Assembly (NCBI RefSeq): GCF_020073815.1
Contig: NZ_JAIQZJ010000006.1
Location: 248,001-312,000 of the forward strand
Direction: 5' to 3'
DNA: 64,000 nucleotides
DNA from: Nocardioides mangrovi
Lineage (GTDB): Bacteria > Actinomycetota > Actinomycetes > Propionibacteriales > Nocardioidaceae
The notes under the pieces: model-generated
The model's input: only the letters and a program-made list of their open reading frames with translations
Databases searched by the model: none
What the model was told of the DNA's origin: nothing
Shown here: positions 18,264-26,625 of the stretch, in pieces
How the letters are laid out: each line of letters starts with the position of its first letter
Numbering within the stretch: position 1 is the first letter of the stretch
Program-made: the position numbers and the translations under genes

Positions 18264-18401
18264 ATGAAGTCGGTGCTGCACGCGATCGCGACGTTCACGG
18301 TGATCACCGTGGCCGTGCTGCTCGTCATGGGGCAGCTCGCCAAGCTCGACAACGAGATCCAGCGGATCATCGACCGGCCGGCCTCGACCGCCGAGCGGTG
18401 A
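18264..18401 (+). CDS. Small single-pass membrane protein (45 aa)
   Basis: A 45-codon open frame, MKSVLHAIATFTVITVAVLL and onward, with one transmembrane helix (about residues 7-23) followed by a charged tail (KLDNEIQRIIDRP). It fills the gap between the nitronate monooxygenase and the dehydrogenase. No strong ribosome site is seen (GGGTGG before ATG is weak). Codon third positions are GC-rich like real genes. No function is suggested. Confidence 0.5.
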   Translation: MKSVLHAIATFTVITVAVLLVMGQLAKLDNEIQRIIDRPASTAER

Positions 18402-18429
18402 CCGTGGGGCTCCTCCGTACGGTGGGGCC

Positions 18430-19284
18430 ATGACCTCTCGACCGACCGTCGCCCTGCTCGGCACCGGCACGATGGGCGCCGGCATGGCGCGCAACATCGC
18501 CGCCGCCGGCCTGCCCCTGCGCGTCTGGAACCGCACCCCGTCCCGCGCCGCCGCGTTGTCCGACGTCGCCACGGTGGCCGACGACGCCGCCTCGGCCGTC
18601 GACGGCGCCGACGTCGTGGTGACGATGCTGTACGACGGACCGTCGGTCGAGGCGACGATGGCCGAGGTGCACGACGCCGTGGCGTCCGGCGCCGTATGGG
18701 TGCAGGCCGCGACCGTCGGCGTGGCCGCCACCGCGCGGCTGATCGCGTTGGCCGAGGAGTGGGGGATCACCTTCGTCGACGCCCCGGTGCTCGGCACGAA
18801 GAAGCCCGCCGAGGACGGCACCCTCGTGGTGCTCGCCTCCGGCCCCGACTCCGCCCAGTCAGTGGTGGCGCCGGTCTTCGAGGCCGTCGGCAGCCGGACC
18901 ATCTGGGTGGGGGAGGCCGGCGCCGGCACCCGGCTGAAGCTGGTCGCCAACGGCTGGGTCTTCACGGTGCTCGAGGGCGTCGCCGACTCGCTCGCCCTGG
19001 CGCGTGACCTCGGCCTCGACCCCCGGCTCTTCCTCGAGGCCGTCTCGGGCGGCGCGATGGACGCGCCTTACGTGCAGCTCAAGGGGAACGCGATGCTCGA
19101 GGACGCCCTGGAGCCGTCGTTCGCTCTCTCCGGCGCGCTCAAGGACGCCGACCTGATCCTCGAGGCCGCCGCGTCGGTCGGGACCGACCTCGCGCTGCTG
19201 CCCGGCGCCCGCGAGCACCTCGCCCGCGCCGTCGAGGCCGGCCACGGCGACCTCGACATGGCGGCCACCTGGAAGGCGCACTGA
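18430..19284 (+). CDS. 3-hydroxyisobutyrate dehydrogenase-family oxidoreductase
   Basis: 284 aa beta-hydroxyacid dehydrogenase. The N-terminal NAD(P) motif is LLGTGTMGAGMARNIAAAG. The substrate-binding segment around residues 120-130 (DAPVLGTKKPAEDGTL) shows the family pattern, and GAGTRLKLVANG holds the catalytic Lys. Starts at ATG 18430 with TACGGT (18418-18423) 6 nt upstream, so probably leaderless. It has its own promoter and no KstR-type site. Substrate unknown. Confidence 0.9.
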   Translation: MTSRPTVALLGTGTMGAGMARNIAAAGLPLRVWNRTPSRAAALSDVATVADDAASAVDGADVVVTMLYDGPSVEATMAEVHDAVASGAVWVQAATVGVAATARLIALAEEWGITFVDAPVLGTKKPAEDGTLVVLASGPDSAQSVVAPVFEAVGSRTIWVGEAGAGTRLKLVANGWVFTVLEGVADSLALARDLGLDPRLFLEAVSGGAMDAPYVQLKGNAMLEDALEPSFALSGALKDADLILEAAASVGTDLALLPGAREHLARAVEAGHGDLDMAATWKAH

Positions 19285-19289
19285 GCGCG

Positions 19290-19326
19290 CCCCGCCGCCC
19301 CCGCGGGCGTGGGGGTCGGCGCGGGG
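19290..19326. terminator. GC-rich hairpin between convergent genes
   Basis: A C-rich arm (CCCCGCCGCCCCC) is followed by a G-rich arm (GGGGGTCGGCGCGGGG) in the 42-nt gap between two converging stop codons. It forms an imperfect but very stable hairpin that could end transcription from both sides. There is no U-tract, as usual in actinobacteria. Confidence 0.5.
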
Positions 19327-20376
19327 TCAGCGCAGGTCGGGGTGCGCCCGGCCGGCGATGAGCGGCAGGTCGAGGTAGGTCTTGATGCCGGGGTCGGCGG
19401 CGACGACGTACGGGATCGAGTTGACGCAGTGGAAGGCCGTGGCGGTGACGCCGGGGTTGCGCTCGAGGCCCTCCTCGACGGTGTCGGGCTGCCAGCCCTT
19501 GATCGTGACGAAGCAGCTGGGGTCGCCCTGGACCTCGACCTCGAAGCGCTCGCCCTGCGGGCCGAACTCCCAGGCCGGGTCGAGGTGCTCCTCGCCCATC
19601 AGCCAGTTGACCGCGATCTTCACCACGCAGGTCTCGCCGACGAACGCCTCCCAGATGAAGCGCTGACCCGCGACGTGGCCGGGCTCGATGATGCCGATGG
19701 GCGTCTCGATGGGCCTGGTCGCGACGGCGACCTCCTGCGACGTCCGCACCTCGGGGTCGGCGGCGAAGCCGAGCGCGTCGACGCACATCCGGACCGACTG
19801 GATGAAGCCGCCGGAGAGCAGCCCGAGCATCGGGCCGCCCATGGCCTCCTCGGGCTTGCCGCCGAACATCATGATGTGGCGGACGACGTCCGGGGCGTTG
19901 TAGGTCCGGATGTCGCTGAACTCCTCACCGCGCACGAAGGTCACCGCCGACGACAGCGCGGAGAACATCAGCGGGTGCAGCTCGGTGATGCCGCCCGGGT
20001 TGATGCCGGTGCCGTGCAGGGTGACCCCGGCCTCGGCGCACGCGGCCGCCAGGGGAGCGCCGTCCTTCTCGCCGGGGTAGAACCAGCCGACCGGGGTGAC
20101 GACGTTCTTGCCCGACCGCAGGATCGCGGCGACCTCCTCCCGGTCAGGGATCAGCGGCGCGTAGACGACGGCGTCCGCCTCCAGGGCGAGCACCTCCTCC
20201 TTGCTGCTGGAGGCCAGCACCCCGATCGGCTCGGTGCCGAGGATCTCGCCGACGTCCACGCCGTTCTTCGAGTCCGAGTGCACCCAGCACCCGACGAGCT
20301 CGAGGTCGGGGTGGAGCAGGATTCCTTCGATCGCGGCCCGGCCCACTCCGCCGGTCGCCCACTGGATCACGCGCAC
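19327..20376 (-). CDS. DapB-like NAD(P)-dependent oxidoreductase
   Basis: 349 aa with an N-terminal dihydrodipicolinate-reductase-type Rossmann domain (VIQWATGGVGRAAIEGIL) and a long C-terminal domain. This is the actinobacterial family often labelled dihydrodipicolinate reductase or amine dehydrogenase, but it is not the lysine-pathway DapB: it is longer and lacks the DapB His-His motif. GTG 20376 lies 17 nt downstream (in the reading direction) of a KstR-type operator, so it probably serves sterol or related catabolism. Its reaction is unknown. Confidence 0.85.
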   Translation of the reverse strand: MRVIQWATGGVGRAAIEGILLHPDLELVGCWVHSDSKNGVDVGEILGTEPIGVLASSSKEEVLALEADAVVYAPLIPDREEVAAILRSGKNVVTPVGWFYPGEKDGAPLAAACAEAGVTLHGTGINPGGITELHPLMFSALSSAVTFVRGEEFSDIRTYNAPDVVRHIMMFGGKPEEAMGGPMLGLLSGGFIQSVRMCVDALGFAADPEVRTSQEVAVATRPIETPIGIIEPGHVAGQRFIWEAFVGETCVVKIAVNWLMGEEHLDPAWEFGPQGERFEVEVQGDPSCFVTIKGWQPDTVEEGLERNPGVTATAFHCVNSIPYVVAADPGIKTYLDLPLIAGRAHPDLR

Positions 20377-20393
20377 GGCGTCACTGTGGCAAC

Positions 20394-20407
20394 TAGAACG
20401 TGTTCTT
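20394..20407. promoter_or_regulatory. KstR-type operator of the DapB-like gene
   Basis: TAGAACGTGTTCTT has one mismatch to the TAGAAC-N2-GTTCTA palindrome. It is oriented toward the minus-strand gene starting at 20376. This is the fourth copy in the first 20.4 kb. Confidence 0.82.
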
Positions 20408-20429
20408 GTCTACGGGTCGGCGCTTCCGG

Positions 20430-20457
20430 GAGTTTCATCGGCCGGCCGATGAAACTC
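20430..20457. repeat. 28-bp perfect palindrome (TTCAYCGG-N4-CCGRTGAA family)
   Basis: Two 14-nt arms (GAGTTTCATCGGCC and its exact complement) meet with no spacer. It lies between the end of the DUF1501 gene and the promoter of the DapB-like gene, so it may end the DUF1501 transcript. Its core resembles the palindrome at 36324, with paired changes that keep the symmetry. Confidence 0.8.
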
Positions 20458-20489
20458 TCGCCGGGACGACGAAGCTCCCGCGACCGACC

Positions 20490-21740
20490 TCAGAGCGACG
20501 ACATGACCCCGACCGACTCGGGGGAGAAGCCGGGGAAGACGGCGGCGGTGGAGGCGCCGAATCGCGACGAGACGACCTCGGAGAGCACGCTGCGGTAGTC
20601 GGTGGTGACCATGACGTCGGAGTCGAGGTCCTCGCTCAGCCCCTGCCACTGGCCGTAGTAGGTGCCGCCCTTGACGCCGGCGCCGGCCAGGAACATCACG
20701 TTGCCGTAGCCGTGGTCGAGGCCCTGGCTGGCGTTCTCGACGGTACGACGCCCGAACTCGCTGATCGTGACCAGCGTGACCTTCGAGCGCTGGGCGCCGA
20801 GGTCGTCGAAGAAGGCCGCGAGCGAGGTCGCCAGGTCGCGGGCGTTGCGGTTCATCCAGCCGCCGTCGGCGGTGCCCATGCCGGAGTGCATGTCCCAGTC
20901 GCCCTGGTCGACGGTGACCACCTCGACGCCGACGTCGCCGCGGATCACGCGGGCGACCTCGGCGAGCGCACGGCCGAGGTCGGTGTCGGGGTAGTCGTCG
21001 CTGTGGTCGGCGGCGTCCTTGACCGGCGCGAAGTCGTCGAGCGCGCCGAACATCGAGCGCATGGCGGTGCCGAGCGGGCCCGACTGGCCGTCCCACAGCG
21101 TGTGCAGCGAGGAGCGGCGCCCCTTGGTGACGTCCCACTTGTCGTCGCCGGGGATCTCCACCGAGTCCACGCTGCCGGCCGACATCACCGGCTGCACGCC
21201 GTACAGGGAGGTCGGGACGACGCCGCCGGCCGCGTTGAAGCCCTGGAGCGGCGAGGTCGAGGCGTCGGTGCCGATCAGCCGGTTGAGCCAGCCGCTGCGG
21301 ATCGTCGAGCCCGGGTCGGCGTCCTCGACCTCCTCCATCGCGGAGAAGTGCGAGCGGTTGGGCGCCGGCAGGCCGGTCGCGTGGACGGCGGCGAGGGTGC
21401 CGGCGTTCCAGAGCGGGACCAGCGGCTCGAGCTCGGGGTGCAGGCCGAACAATCCGTCCTTGGCCAGCAGCCGGTCGGAGGGTACGGCGATGCTGGGGCG
21501 CGCGTCGTAGTAGACGGGGTCGCCGTGGGGGACGACGAGCGAGAGCCCGTCGGCCGCACCCCGCAGCGACAGCACGACCAGCACCGACGACGCGGGCGTC
21601 ACGGCCGCGGCGGACGTCGTGATCGCGGCCGAGCCGATGATCGTGGTCGCACCGGCGAGCGCGACGGCGCCGGAGAAGAGGCCTCGTCGCGAGACGGCGG
21701 CGAACTCGGGGCAGCAGGGCTGGCGCAGCGGGGACGTCAT
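20490..21740 (-). CDS. DUF1501 secreted protein (sulfatase-like fold), Tat substrate
   Basis: 416 aa. A twin-arginine signal (SRRGLFSGAVALAGATT, about residues 17-33) sends it out folded. The DUF1501 body has LSLRGAADGLSLVVP near the start, and near the end VTISEFGRR and DHGYGNVMFLAG, the metal-binding pattern of this alkaline-phosphatase-related family. ATG 21740 lies 5 bp after the DUF1800 stop, so the two form one operon. DUF1501 and DUF1800 pairs occur widely; their joint function is unknown. Confidence 0.88.
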   Translation of the reverse strand: MTSPLRQPCCPEFAAVSRRGLFSGAVALAGATTIIGSAAITTSAAAVTPASSVLVVLSLRGAADGLSLVVPHGDPVYYDARPSIAVPSDRLLAKDGLFGLHPELEPLVPLWNAGTLAAVHATGLPAPNRSHFSAMEEVEDADPGSTIRSGWLNRLIGTDASTSPLQGFNAAGGVVPTSLYGVQPVMSAGSVDSVEIPGDDKWDVTKGRRSSLHTLWDGQSGPLGTAMRSMFGALDDFAPVKDAADHSDDYPDTDLGRALAEVARVIRGDVGVEVVTVDQGDWDMHSGMGTADGGWMNRNARDLATSLAAFFDDLGAQRSKVTLVTISEFGRRTVENASQGLDHGYGNVMFLAGAGVKGGTYYGQWQGLSEDLDSDVMVTTDYRSVLSEVVSSRFGASTAAVFPGFSPESVGVMSSL

Positions 21741-21745
21741 GGGGC

Positions 21746-23329
21746 TCACCGGGTCAGGAAGTCGGGGGAGTCGAGGAAGGTCGTCATCAGGCGGTACCAG
21801 TTCCAGCGCACCAGGCCGTGGTCCTTGGTGATCTTGTCGTGCGGCTGCACGTCGACCGCCTCGCAGCAGGCCTGCAGCAGCCGCGCGGTCGACCGCCGGT
21901 GCAGGACCACCTGCGAGAGGTGGTCGACGAGCAGGTCGAAGCGGATGCCGTAGTGCGGCATCCACCAGCCGACGGAGCGGTACGTCGCGCCGGTGCTCGG
22001 CCACCAGCCCCCCGCCAGGTTGACGTGGATCGACATCGACGAGAGCACCCGCGACGGCGACGCCCACGCGTCGTTGTCGATCGGCTGCCCGTCGGGACGG
22101 GGCCAGTCGAAGGGCTTGGTGCCGATGCCGTCGGCCTGCCAGAGGATCTGGTTGGCGGCGTACCCGTCACCGGCGTCGCCCTGCGGCGGCTTGCTGATCC
22201 GCACGTTCAGGGCGCGGTACGCCGCGACGACGTCCTCGCCGGGGTCGCGGACCTTGGCGCCGGTCGCCTGCGCGAACTCCGCCGAGCGGACCAGCGCCCG
22301 CAGCACCGGCCGGATCTCGGTGTCGTGGTCGAGGTAGACCTGCGCGAGCCGCTCGACGAGTGCGTCGGACGGGTCGTCGCTGACGAACTTCACCGCGAGC
22401 TTGCGCGCGACCCGGCGGGCCGTCGCCGGGTGGTGGGCGAGGTAGGTGAGGTAGGCGGCCGTGACGGCGCGGCCGTCGGTGTCGGCGTTGTCGTCGGTGA
22501 AGTCGATCACCCGGACCGGCCCGGTCCAGTGCCACTTCTTACGGTAGACCGGGTCGAACGTGGTCCACATGTCCGCGCTCCAGCCGGTCAGGATGCGCGC
22601 GGAGCTCTTCACGTCGTCCTCGTCGTACTCCCCGCGCCCGACCGTGTGCAGCTCGAGCAGCTCGCGGCCGAGGTTCTCGTTGGGGTGGTCGGCCGAGGAG
22701 CTGACGTTGTCGAGGTTGATCAGCATCGCGGGATGCGTGATGACGGCGTGGAGCAGGTCGTCGAAGCGGCCCAGTGCGCCGGCACGGATGGTGTCGCCGT
22801 ACTGCGTGCGCCAGAACCACGCGGAGTCGTTGTACGCCGGGACGTTGAAGTGGTTCTCCCAGAGCTCGGTGACGATCTCCAGGACCTGGCGCTTGGACTG
22901 GATGCGCCGCAGCAGCACCCACCGCTGGTAGTCGGCCATCACCTCCCAGCCGCCCTCGACCGAGTTGCGCTGCCGGTCCCAGATCTGGGTCGCGGTGCGG
23001 GAGAGACCCGACCACCACGACCGGAGCCCGTCGGCCTTGTGGTCGTCGATGGAGCCGGGGTGGAGCTGGTCCTCGAACCACTTCAGCGCGCCGCCGGCCT
23101 TGCGGACGTCGGCGGCCAGCGCGGGAGTCACGCCGTAGGAGAAGCGGCCGACGAGGTGGCGCGCCTTGGCACTGAGCAGGGGAGCGCCGCCGCGGTAGTG
23201 GGCGGGCCGGTACGTCGCGGCGCGTCCGGCCGTGGCGGCCGACGCGGACGAGGCGACGGCGACCGCCGAGACGGCGCCGATGCCTCCGACGATGGCGCGT
23301 CGCGACGCGCGCGTGGTGCGGTCCTGCAT
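21746..23329 (-). CDS. DUF1800 secreted protein, Tat substrate
   Basis: 527 aa. The N-terminus MQDRTTRASRRAIVGGIG gives a twin-arginine-like signal with cleavage after SASA. The helical DUF1800 body includes AKARHLVGRFSYGVTP near the start, WENHFNVP, and HPNENLGRELLELHTVG, the family's most conserved stretch. It is the first gene of a two-gene unit with DUF1501. I set the start at ATG 23329; the frame stays open farther upstream only as antisense of the CNNM gene. Confidence 0.88.
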   Translation of the reverse strand: MQDRTTRASRRAIVGGIGAVSAVAVASSASAATAGRAATYRPAHYRGGAPLLSAKARHLVGRFSYGVTPALAADVRKAGGALKWFEDQLHPGSIDDHKADGLRSWWSGLSRTATQIWDRQRNSVEGGWEVMADYQRWVLLRRIQSKRQVLEIVTELWENHFNVPAYNDSAWFWRTQYGDTIRAGALGRFDDLLHAVITHPAMLINLDNVSSSADHPNENLGRELLELHTVGRGEYDEDDVKSSARILTGWSADMWTTFDPVYRKKWHWTGPVRVIDFTDDNADTDGRAVTAAYLTYLAHHPATARRVARKLAVKFVSDDPSDALVERLAQVYLDHDTEIRPVLRALVRSAEFAQATGAKVRDPGEDVVAAYRALNVRISKPPQGDAGDGYAANQILWQADGIGTKPFDWPRPDGQPIDNDAWASPSRVLSSMSIHVNLAGGWWPSTGATYRSVGWWMPHYGIRFDLLVDHLSQVVLHRRSTARLLQACCEAVDVQPHDKITKDHGLVRWNWYRLMTTFLDSPDFLTR

Positions 23330-23542
23330 CCCCAAGATCTCCCGAGTGGTCGTGGCGAAGTGACAGGCTACGACGAGACGAGCCCCGCAGGGGCCATTAC
23401 GGAATCCTCGTCCGTGGAGCCTCGCCGGTAGAGTGCCTGCGAACCGCCCCCGCACCCAGTGAGGACTCGACGCACCGCCCATGGACGGCTCCCAAAGTCC
23501 CCAGCTCTCCCCGCAGCACCCTGATCGCGGAGGAGAGCCCCG

Positions 23543-24922
23543 ATGACCGCCTGGCTGCTGCTCGTCGCAGCCCTGCTCCTGATCCTCGCCTGTGGCGTCT
23601 TCGTCGCCGCCGAGTTCTCCTTCGTGACCGTCGACCGCAGCAAGGTCGAGCAGGCCGCCGCCGCCGGTGACGCCGGCGCCCGGGGGCTCCAGCAGGCGCT
23701 CCGCACGCTGTCGACCCAGCTCTCCGGCGCGCAGGTCGGCATCACGATCACCAACCTGGCCATCGGCTACCTCGCCGAGCCGGCGATCGCCGACCTCATC
23801 GACGACCCGCTCGAGGCGCTCGGCGTCCCGAGCGGCGCGGTCACGCCGATCGCGGTCGGCGTCGGGCTCGGCCTCGGCACCGTGCTGACGATGATCTTCG
23901 GCGAGCTCGTGCCCAAGAACCTCGCGCTCGCCAAGCCGATGGAGACCGCCCGCGCCACGCAGCGGTTCCAGCGCACCTTCACCGCGATCATGCGCGGCCC
24001 GATCCGGGTCCTCAACGGCTCCGCCAACGCCGTCGTACGTCGCCTCGGCGTCGAGCCGCAGGAAGAGCTGCGCTCCGCGCGCAGCTCGACCGAGCTCGCG
24101 TCCCTGGTCCAGCGCTCGGCCGACCTCGGCACCCTCGACGTCGAGACCGCCGAGCTCATGGAGCGGTCGGTCGAGTTCGGCACCCGCACCGCCGGCGAGA
24201 TCATGACGCCCCGGGTGCGCAGCACCAGCCTGGACGCCAACGACCGGGCCGTGGCCGTGATCGAGCGCACCCGCGAGACCGGGCACTCCCGCTTCCCGGT
24301 GCTCGACGCCGAGGAGAACGTCGTCGGCACCATCCACGTCAAGCACGCCGTCGCCCTGCCGGTCGGCGAGCGCGCCACGACCCGGGTCAAGCACCTGATG
24401 GCCAAGCCGATCGTGGTGCCCGACTCGCTGCGTCTCGACCCGCTGCTCGCGCTGCTGCGCGAGGACGGCTTCCAGATGGCGGTGGTCATGGACGAGTACG
24501 GCGGGTTCGCCGGCATCGTCACCCTCGAGGACGTCGTGGAGGAGATCGTCGGTGACATCTCCGACGAGCACGACCGGCTCAGCACCAACGCGCGGCTGCT
24601 CCGCGACGGCACCTGGTCGGTGTCCGGCCTGCTGCGCCCCGACGAGGTCGAGGACCTGACGGGGATCGAGCTGCCGGACCACGAGGACTACGACACCGTC
24701 GCCGGCCTGGTCCTCCAGGTGCTGGGCCGGGTGCCCGGCGTCGGCGACCTGGCCGAGGTGCCGGTGCCCGACCGCTCCGACCCCGAGGAGCCGCGCGAGC
24801 GGCTCGCGGTGCTCACCGTCGAGCGGATGGACGGCCTGCGCATCGACCGGTTGCGACTCCGGTTGCTGGACGGGCCGGCGGACCCGTCTACGGAGGGGCC
24901 TGCGGACGGGGGTGCGGCATGA
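23543..24922 (+). CDS. CNNM/CBS-domain membrane protein (HlyC/CorC family)
   Basis: 459 aa. Residues 1-145 form the CNNM transmembrane domain, with FGELVPKNLALAKP as its signature. A tandem CBS pair (about 210-330) follows, with TPR and GHSRFPVLD near the start and VMDEYGGFAGIVTLEDVVEE near the end. The C-terminal CorC_HlyC domain is at about 345-435. The family moves Mg2+ or related ions. ATG 23543 has GGAGGAG upstream. The end overlaps the next start by 4 nt. Confidence 0.93.
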   Translation: MTAWLLLVAALLLILACGVFVAAEFSFVTVDRSKVEQAAAAGDAGARGLQQALRTLSTQLSGAQVGITITNLAIGYLAEPAIADLIDDPLEALGVPSGAVTPIAVGVGLGLGTVLTMIFGELVPKNLALAKPMETARATQRFQRTFTAIMRGPIRVLNGSANAVVRRLGVEPQEELRSARSSTELASLVQRSADLGTLDVETAELMERSVEFGTRTAGEIMTPRVRSTSLDANDRAVAVIERTRETGHSRFPVLDAEENVVGTIHVKHAVALPVGERATTRVKHLMAKPIVVPDSLRLDPLLALLREDGFQMAVVMDEYGGFAGIVTLEDVVEEIVGDISDEHDRLSTNARLLRDGTWSVSGLLRPDEVEDLTGIELPDHEDYDTVAGLVLQVLGRVPGVGDLAEVPVPDRSDPEEPRERLAVLTVERMDGLRIDRLRLRLLDGPADPSTEGPADGGAA

Positions 24923-25986
24923 GCAGCGGAACCGCGGTCGTGGTGGCCGTCCTCCTGCTCCTCGGCAACGCCTTCTTCGTCGGGGCCGAGTTCGCGCTCG
25001 TCTCGGCGCGGCGTACCCAGCTGGAGCCGAAGGCCGAGGCCGGCTCCCGGATGGCGCGCACGACGATCACCGCGATGGAGAACATCTCCCTGGTCATCGG
25101 CGTCAACCAGCTCGGCATCACGGTCTGCTCGCTGGTGCTCGGCGCCGTGGGCGAGCCGGCGGTCGCCCACCTGGTCGAGCCGCTGCTGCACGCCGCGCAC
25201 GTGCCCGAGGGGCTGCTGCACCCGATCTCGTTCGTCATCGCGCTCGCGGTCGTGGTCTACCTGCACGTCGTGCTCGGCGAGATGATCCCGAAGAACATCG
25301 CGCTCGCCGGTCCCGACCGGGCCGCGCTGGTCCTCGGGCCGCCGATCTGGGGCATCGTCACGGTGCTCCGGCCGATCGTGGTGGTGATCAACTGGGTGGC
25401 CTCGGGCTTCCTCCGGCTGCTCGGCGCGCGGCTGACCGACGAGGTCAGCTCGACGTTCACCCGCGAGGAGGTCGCGGCGCTCGTCGAGGAGTCCCGCGGG
25501 GAGGGCCTGCTCGAGGACGACGAGTACGGCCGGCTGGCCGGCGCGCTCGGCTTCACGGAGAAGACGGTCGGCACCGTGATCATGCCCACCGACACGCTGA
25601 CCATCGTCCGCCGCGGCTCGACGGTCGCCGAGGTCGAGGACCTCTGCGCGGCGACCGGCTTCAGCCGCTTCCCGGTCGTGAACGACGACGGAGACCTGAT
25701 CGGCTACCTCCACATCAAGGACGTGCTCGAGCTCGACGAGCACCGCCGGCTGCGCCCGGTCGAGGACAAGTGGATCCGCCCGTTCGCGCCGATCGCCCCC
25801 GACGAGGCGCTGCACGACGCCCTCGAGACGCTCCAGCGCCGCGGCGCGCACCTGGGCCAGGTGATGGCTCCGGACGGGACGGTCAGCGGCCTGGTGACCC
25901 TCGAGGACGTGATCGAGGAGCTGGTCGGCGAGATCCGCGACGCCGCCCACCTCGAGGAGTCGGGCGGAGGTCAACCCGTCCTCTAA
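24919..25986 (+). CDS. CNNM/CBS-domain membrane protein, second copy
   Basis: 355 aa paralogue of the preceding gene: CNNM domain (1-150, LGEMIPKNIALAGP) and CBS pair (about 215-345, ending VSGLVTLEDVIEELVGEI). It lacks the C-terminal CorC_HlyC domain and stops shortly after the second CBS. ATG overlaps the first copy's TGA as ATGA. Such tandem pairs are seen in mycobacteria (Rv1842c/Rv1841c). A heteromeric ion transporter is a reasonable guess. Confidence 0.93.
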   Translation: MSSGTAVVVAVLLLLGNAFFVGAEFALVSARRTQLEPKAEAGSRMARTTITAMENISLVIGVNQLGITVCSLVLGAVGEPAVAHLVEPLLHAAHVPEGLLHPISFVIALAVVVYLHVVLGEMIPKNIALAGPDRAALVLGPPIWGIVTVLRPIVVVINWVASGFLRLLGARLTDEVSSTFTREEVAALVEESRGEGLLEDDEYGRLAGALGFTEKTVGTVIMPTDTLTIVRRGSTVAEVEDLCAATGFSRFPVVNDDGDLIGYLHIKDVLELDEHRRLRPVEDKWIRPFAPIAPDEALHDALETLQRRGAHLGQVMAPDGTVSGLVTLEDVIEELVGEIRDAAHLEESGGGQPVL

Positions 25987-26025
25987 GGTGTGCTCGGCAG
26001 GAGGACCCAGGAGAAGCAGGACCAG

Positions 26026-26625
26026 GTGGCAGACGACGTTGCGGGCAACCGGGTGTGGACCCTCCCCAACCTGCTGAGCGTGCTGCGACTGGCCGGCGTG
26101 CCGGTGTTCCTGTGGCTCGTCCTCGGCCCCGAGGCCGACGGCTGGGCGCTCGCGCTGCTCGCCGTCTCCGGAGTCACCGACTTCCTCGACGGCTACCTCG
26201 CCCGCCGCCTCGGCCAGACCTCGGTGATCGGCCAGGTCCTCGACCCCGTCGCCGACCGGCTCTACATCCTCGCCGTCGTCGTCGGGCTCGCCCTGCGCGA
26301 CGTGATCCCGTGGTGGGTGGCCGTCTCGCTGCCCCTGCGCGACCTGCTGCTGTGGGGCCTCGTGCCGCTGCTGCGCAGCCGCGGCTACAGCGCGCTGCCG
26401 GTCCACTTCCTCGGCAAGGCCGCGACGTTCAACTTGCTCTACGCCTTCCCGCTGCTGCTCCTCGGCGACGGCGACGGCGCCGTCGCCACCCTGGCCGACG
26501 TCTTCGGCTGGGCGTTCGCGATCTGGGGCATCGGGCTCTACTGGTGGGCCGGCGTGCTCTACGCCTGGCAGGTCCGCACGCTGCTGCGCACCACCGAGCG
26601 ACGGACGGCGGACCACGATGCCTGA
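26026..26625 (+). CDS. CDP-alcohol phosphatidyltransferase (PgsA2-like)
   Basis: 199 aa membrane enzyme with about six helices. The full CDP-alcohol phosphotransferase motif D-G-x2-A-R-x8-G-x3-D-x3-D is present (DGYLARRLG...GQVLDPVAD). It transfers a CDP-activated lipid to an alcohol such as glycerol-phosphate; the exact alcohol is unknown. GTG 26026 is preferred because AGGAG lies 12 nt upstream; GTG 25990 has no site and adds a charged tail. First gene of the conserved block matching Rv1822-Rv1832. Confidence 0.88.
   Translation: MADDVAGNRVWTLPNLLSVLRLAGVPVFLWLVLGPEADGWALALLAVSGVTDFLDGYLARRLGQTSVIGQVLDPVADRLYILAVVVGLALRDVIPWWVAVSLPLRDLLLWGLVPLLRSRGYSALPVHFLGKAATFNLLYAFPLLLLGDGDGAVATLADVFGWAFAIWGIGLYWWAGVLYAWQVRTLLRTTERRTADHDA

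Noticed and set aside
25990..26025. GTG 25990 as start of the CDP-alcohol phosphatidyltransferase
   Set aside because: No ribosome site 4 nt after the previous stop, while GTG 26026 has AGGAG upstream.
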